Positions 14,437 to 16,459 of a stretch of DNA of 16,459 bases are shown in pieces. The stretch comes from SIG673 sp045660565. GTDB taxonomy: Bacteria > Bacillota > Clostridia > Oscillospirales > CAG-272. The position numbers and the translations under genes are program-made. The DNA lies in contig JAZRDX010000019.1 in assembly GCA_045660565.1 (NCBI GenBank), positions 1 to 16,459 of the forward strand, given 5' to 3'. Numbering within the stretch: the stretch's first letter is position 1; every line of letters starts with the position of its first letter. The notes beneath the pieces were generated by a model that did not search any database, was not told the origin of the DNA, and saw nothing but the letters and a program-made list of their open reading frames with translations.

Positions 14437-15546
14437 TTAAATATTTGTATTAGATAATTTAGTAAACGTTTTGATGTCAAATCTGCCAAGAACTTCATCG
14501 TTGGTTTTCACCTCGATAGCGGCGTAGTAGCTATTCATTTTTGCTGTTACAACGTACCCCTCAAAGCCTTTCATAAGATTAAACTCCTGGGTGGTCAGCT
14601 TTGAATACTCCTTAAGTCCGTACCGTTTAATAATGAATAGCACATTCTCCTCGGTAAACTCGGTGGTGCTTCCTATCTCGGTCTCGGAAATCTTTTTAAT
14701 AAATTCCGTACCGTAGTTCTGATAGTCGTTTGCCGAAAGAAATACTCCGTCGGGGTAGTTTTCGTACTTTGCCAGAACCTCCTCGGAATACTCCTGGCGA
14801 AGCGTTCTGAAATCTACCGTCGTAAGCTTTCCCTTAAGCTCCGCAATTTTTGCATCCTTCGCTACCTTTTCTTCTTCGGTAAGCGGTTCGGTTATATAAT
14901 TACCGTTTGTATCGGTGTAATACTTATCGTCCTCGTCCTTTTTAAGCTTAACGTCGGTATAAATGTAAATCCACTCCGCGCAGTAATAGTTCTCCTCGTA
15001 ATACTTTTTTCTGTCCTCGTCTGTTACTGCGAAAACACCGCCGTTTTCAAAAAGCGCCGCTTTTACCTTATCCACCTTTTGCTCGGCGTAATATATGGTT
15101 TCAAGCGTTTTTGAGTTAAGTCCGTAATCGGCAAGATATGCGTTAAGCTCGGATTTTGAGCCGTAAGCCGCGTTAAGACCTTTTATATACTCGCTTATTT
15201 TCTTTTTGTCGTCTGCGGTAAAGGAAAGACCGTAGTCGTCAAAAAGCTTCATTGAAATGAGAACCTCTCTGGCGTAGTTGTTTATATAGTCAGTTATATA
15301 CTTTTCGTAGGTAATTCCGTCTTCCGTTTCGCTTTTCCAGAATTCCTCTGTGTCCTTTGAATCATTGAACTTACTTAAAAACAGCGTTTTATATCTTGCC
15401 ATCCAGTAGGAATACATAGCCTCGGTTATTTTATAACCCTCAAGCTGCATTACCGTATCCCCTTTTATAACTCCGCATCCGCTGAATACCGATATTAACG
15501 ATATAAGCGCAAGTATAAGACATAGGAGCCTTGTTTTTAACTTCAT
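14437..15546 (-). CDS. PrsA/SurA-like lipoprotein
   Basis: This 369-residue protein has a lipoprotein signal peptide: hydrophobic at about 6-20, then FSGC with Cys24 as the lipidated residue. The middle (about 35-190) resembles the SurA/PrsA N-terminal chaperone domain. A weak parvulin-like pattern follows, with FRTLRQEYSEEVLAKYENYP and later EIGSTTEFTEENVLFIIKRYG, but the usual G-G motifs and the catalytic signature of parvulin prolyl isomerases are not clear, so the isomerase may be degenerate. It should sit on the outer face of the membrane and help fold exported proteins. It follows mfd by 70 bp, a common neighbourhood in Firmicutes, and has its own promoter at 15591-15619. The ribosome site is AAAGGA, about 12 nt before the ATG. 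Confidence 0.75.
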   Translation of the reverse strand: MKLKTRLLCLILALISLISVFSGCGVIKGDTVMQLEGYKITEAMYSYWMARYKTLFLSKFNDSKDTEEFWKSETEDGITYEKYITDYINNYAREVLISMKLFDDYGLSFTADDKKKISEYIKGLNAAYGSKSELNAYLADYGLNSKTLETIYYAEQKVDKVKAALFENGGVFAVTDEDRKKYYEENYYCAEWIYIYTDVKLKKDEDDKYYTDTNGNYITEPLTEEEKVAKDAKIAELKGKLTTVDFRTLRQEYSEEVLAKYENYPDGVFLSANDYQNYGTEFIKKISETEIGSTTEFTEENVLFIIKRYGLKEYSKLTTQEFNLMKGFEGYVVTAKMNSYYAAIEVKTNDEVLGRFDIKTFTKLSNTNI

Positions 15547-15590
15547 TTAACTTAAAATCCTTTCGTTCAGATAAGGCAAGCCTTTTTCTT

Positions 15591-15619
15591 ATTATATCAG
15601 CTATTTTTATAATTGTCTA
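15591..15619 (-). promoter_or_regulatory. Sigma-A promoter of the PrsA-like gene, overlapping the mfd stop
   Basis: On the minus strand: -35 TAGACA (15619-15614), 17-nt spacer, -10 TATAAT (15596-15591), preceded by TGA. The first three bases of the -35 are the mfd stop codon TAG (15619-15617). It allows the PrsA-like and zinc-ribbon genes to be expressed apart from mfd. Confidence 0.8.
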
Positions 15620-16459
15620 CACGTTTTCTTCTTTTAATTGTGTATATTTTTTTAAAATTTCAAGCATTTCCTCGATTTTATCGCCGCCCTTGGTGATTTT
15701 AAGGGTTATATACGGCGTGTTTCCCGCCGAGAAAAATATTCTTCCCTTATAATCCCGTAAAAGCCCCTGCCATGCTTTCATATCGACGCTTTGAGTGAAA
15801 AACAGTGCTGAGCCGTTTCTGTATTCCGCTTTATTAAAGCCTGCACGGCTTCCGAGCGATCTCAGCAGCGCTATCTTCAAAAGCACCTCTGCCTGCGGCG
15901 GAAGCGTTCCGTAGCGGTCGGTAAGCTCGTCGTAAACGTCAAGCATATCCGCTTCCGTTTCAACCGACGCTATTTTCTTATACGCTTCTATTCTCTGCGC
16001 CGTGCTTCTGATATACTTTTCGGGGATATACGCATCGGTATTAAGGGTTATGCCGCACTCCTGCTTTTTCTCTATCTTCTCTCCCTTTTCCTCAAGCACC
16101 GCCTCGTTAAGCAGCTTCATATAGAGGTCGTATCCTACGCTTTCAATCTGTCCGTGCTGCTGTGTACCGAGCAGATTTCCCGCGCCGCGTATCTCCATAT
16201 CGCGCATCGCGACTCTGAAACCGGAGCCGAACTCCGTAAAATCTCTTATTGCAGTCAGTCTCTTTTCCGCGACGTCCTTAAGCGCCATTCCCTTTTTGTA
16301 GGTAAGATATGCGTAAGCGCGGCGTCCCGAGCGTCCTACGCGCCCTCTTATCTGGTGGAGCTGCGCAAGTCCGTATCTCTCGGCATCATCGATTATAAGT
16401 GTGTTTGCGTTCGGTACGTCAATTCCGGATTCGATAATAGTGGTGCAAACGAGAACGTC
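15617..16459 (-). CDS. mfd: Transcription-repair coupling factor Mfd, C-terminal part
   Basis: Mfd removes RNA polymerase stalled at DNA lesions and recruits UvrAB. Only the last 280 residues are in the window; the reading frame runs unbroken to the right edge, so the gene continues beyond it. The visible part opens with helicase motif V (TTIIESGIDVPNANTLII) and motif VI (HQIRGRVGRSGR), then DFTEFGSGFRVAMRDMEIRG and NLLGTQQHGQIESVGYDLY, all typical of Mfd and RecG-type translocases. It ends with the D7 (TRCF) domain and the GDKIEEMLEIL tail. An internal ATG at 16288 is not the start. The full protein would be about 1,150 residues. Its stop codon is shared with the next gene's -35 box. Confidence 0.95.
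   Translation of the reverse strand, partial: DVLVCTTIIESGIDVPNANTLIIDDAERYGLAQLHQIRGRVGRSGRRAYAYLTYKKGMALKDVAEKRLTAIRDFTEFGSGFRVAMRDMEIRGAGNLLGTQQHGQIESVGYDLYMKLLNEAVLEEKGEKIEKKQECGITLNTDAYIPEKYIRSTAQRIEAYKKIASVETEADMLDVYDELTDRYGTLPPQAEVLLKIALLRSLGSRAGFNKAEYRNGSALFFTQSVDMKAWQGLLRDYKGRIFFSAGNTPYITLKITKGGDKIEEMLEILKKYTQLKEENV

Noticed and set aside
15571..15590. Small AAGG/CCTT hairpin upstream of the PrsA-like gene, considered as an mfd terminator
   Set aside because: The stem is only four or five pairs and the T run is on the plus strand, the wrong direction for mfd.

Overview
This 16.5-kb window looks like chromosome from a Gram-positive, gut-type member of the Clostridia. The basis is the rimP-nusA-ylxR-ylxQ-infB operon order, yajC followed by a TIGR04086-type membrane protein, lipoproteins with clear lipoboxes, strong AGGAGG-type ribosome sites, and sigma-A promoters with extended -10 boxes. 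No species can be named from the sequence. No rRNA, tRNA, CRISPR array, insertion sequence or prophage was seen. Genes are mostly on the minus strand; one plus-strand block (4180-6377) lies in the middle.

Layout. (1) 1-141: two bidirectional terminator hairpins. (2) 142-4007, minus: a small lipoprotein with its own near-consensus promoter, then a probable operon read right to left: proC, a DUF624/YesL-like membrane protein and a TIR domain-Sel1 repeat protein. (3) 4180-6377, plus: a RimJ/RimL-type acetyltransferase, yajC, a TIGR04086-type membrane protein, and a 212-residue protein that resembles the flanks of the SCIFF-peptide radical SAM maturase (ScfB/CteB) but has no radical SAM core. A terminator follows. 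(4) 6422-6733: a convergent gap filled with palindromic repeats, one of them a MITE-like unit. (5) 6734-8743, minus: a YgiQ-family radical SAM protein. (6) 8822-13732, minus: the translation/transcription operon rimP-nusA-ylxR-ylxQ-infB, with a promoter and a terminator-like leader hairpin that fits NusA autoregulation. (7) 13954-16459, minus: a zinc-ribbon protein, a PrsA/SurA-like lipoprotein and the C-terminal third of mfd, cut by the window edge.

How the genes relate. The rimP operon couples 30S maturation, transcription elongation/termination and translation initiation. yajC is an accessory of the Sec translocase, and the PrsA-like lipoprotein is a presumed extracytoplasmic foldase. The most interesting observation is at the SCIFF locus. 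In many Clostridia the order is yajC - TIGR04086 - scfA (SCIFF peptide) - scfB (radical SAM maturase) - secDF. Here the peptide gene is absent and the maturase position holds a short, intact ORF that lacks the CxxxCxxC motif and all SPASM cysteines. This suggests a decayed or repurposed SCIFF system. That reading comes from remembered family sequences, without any search.
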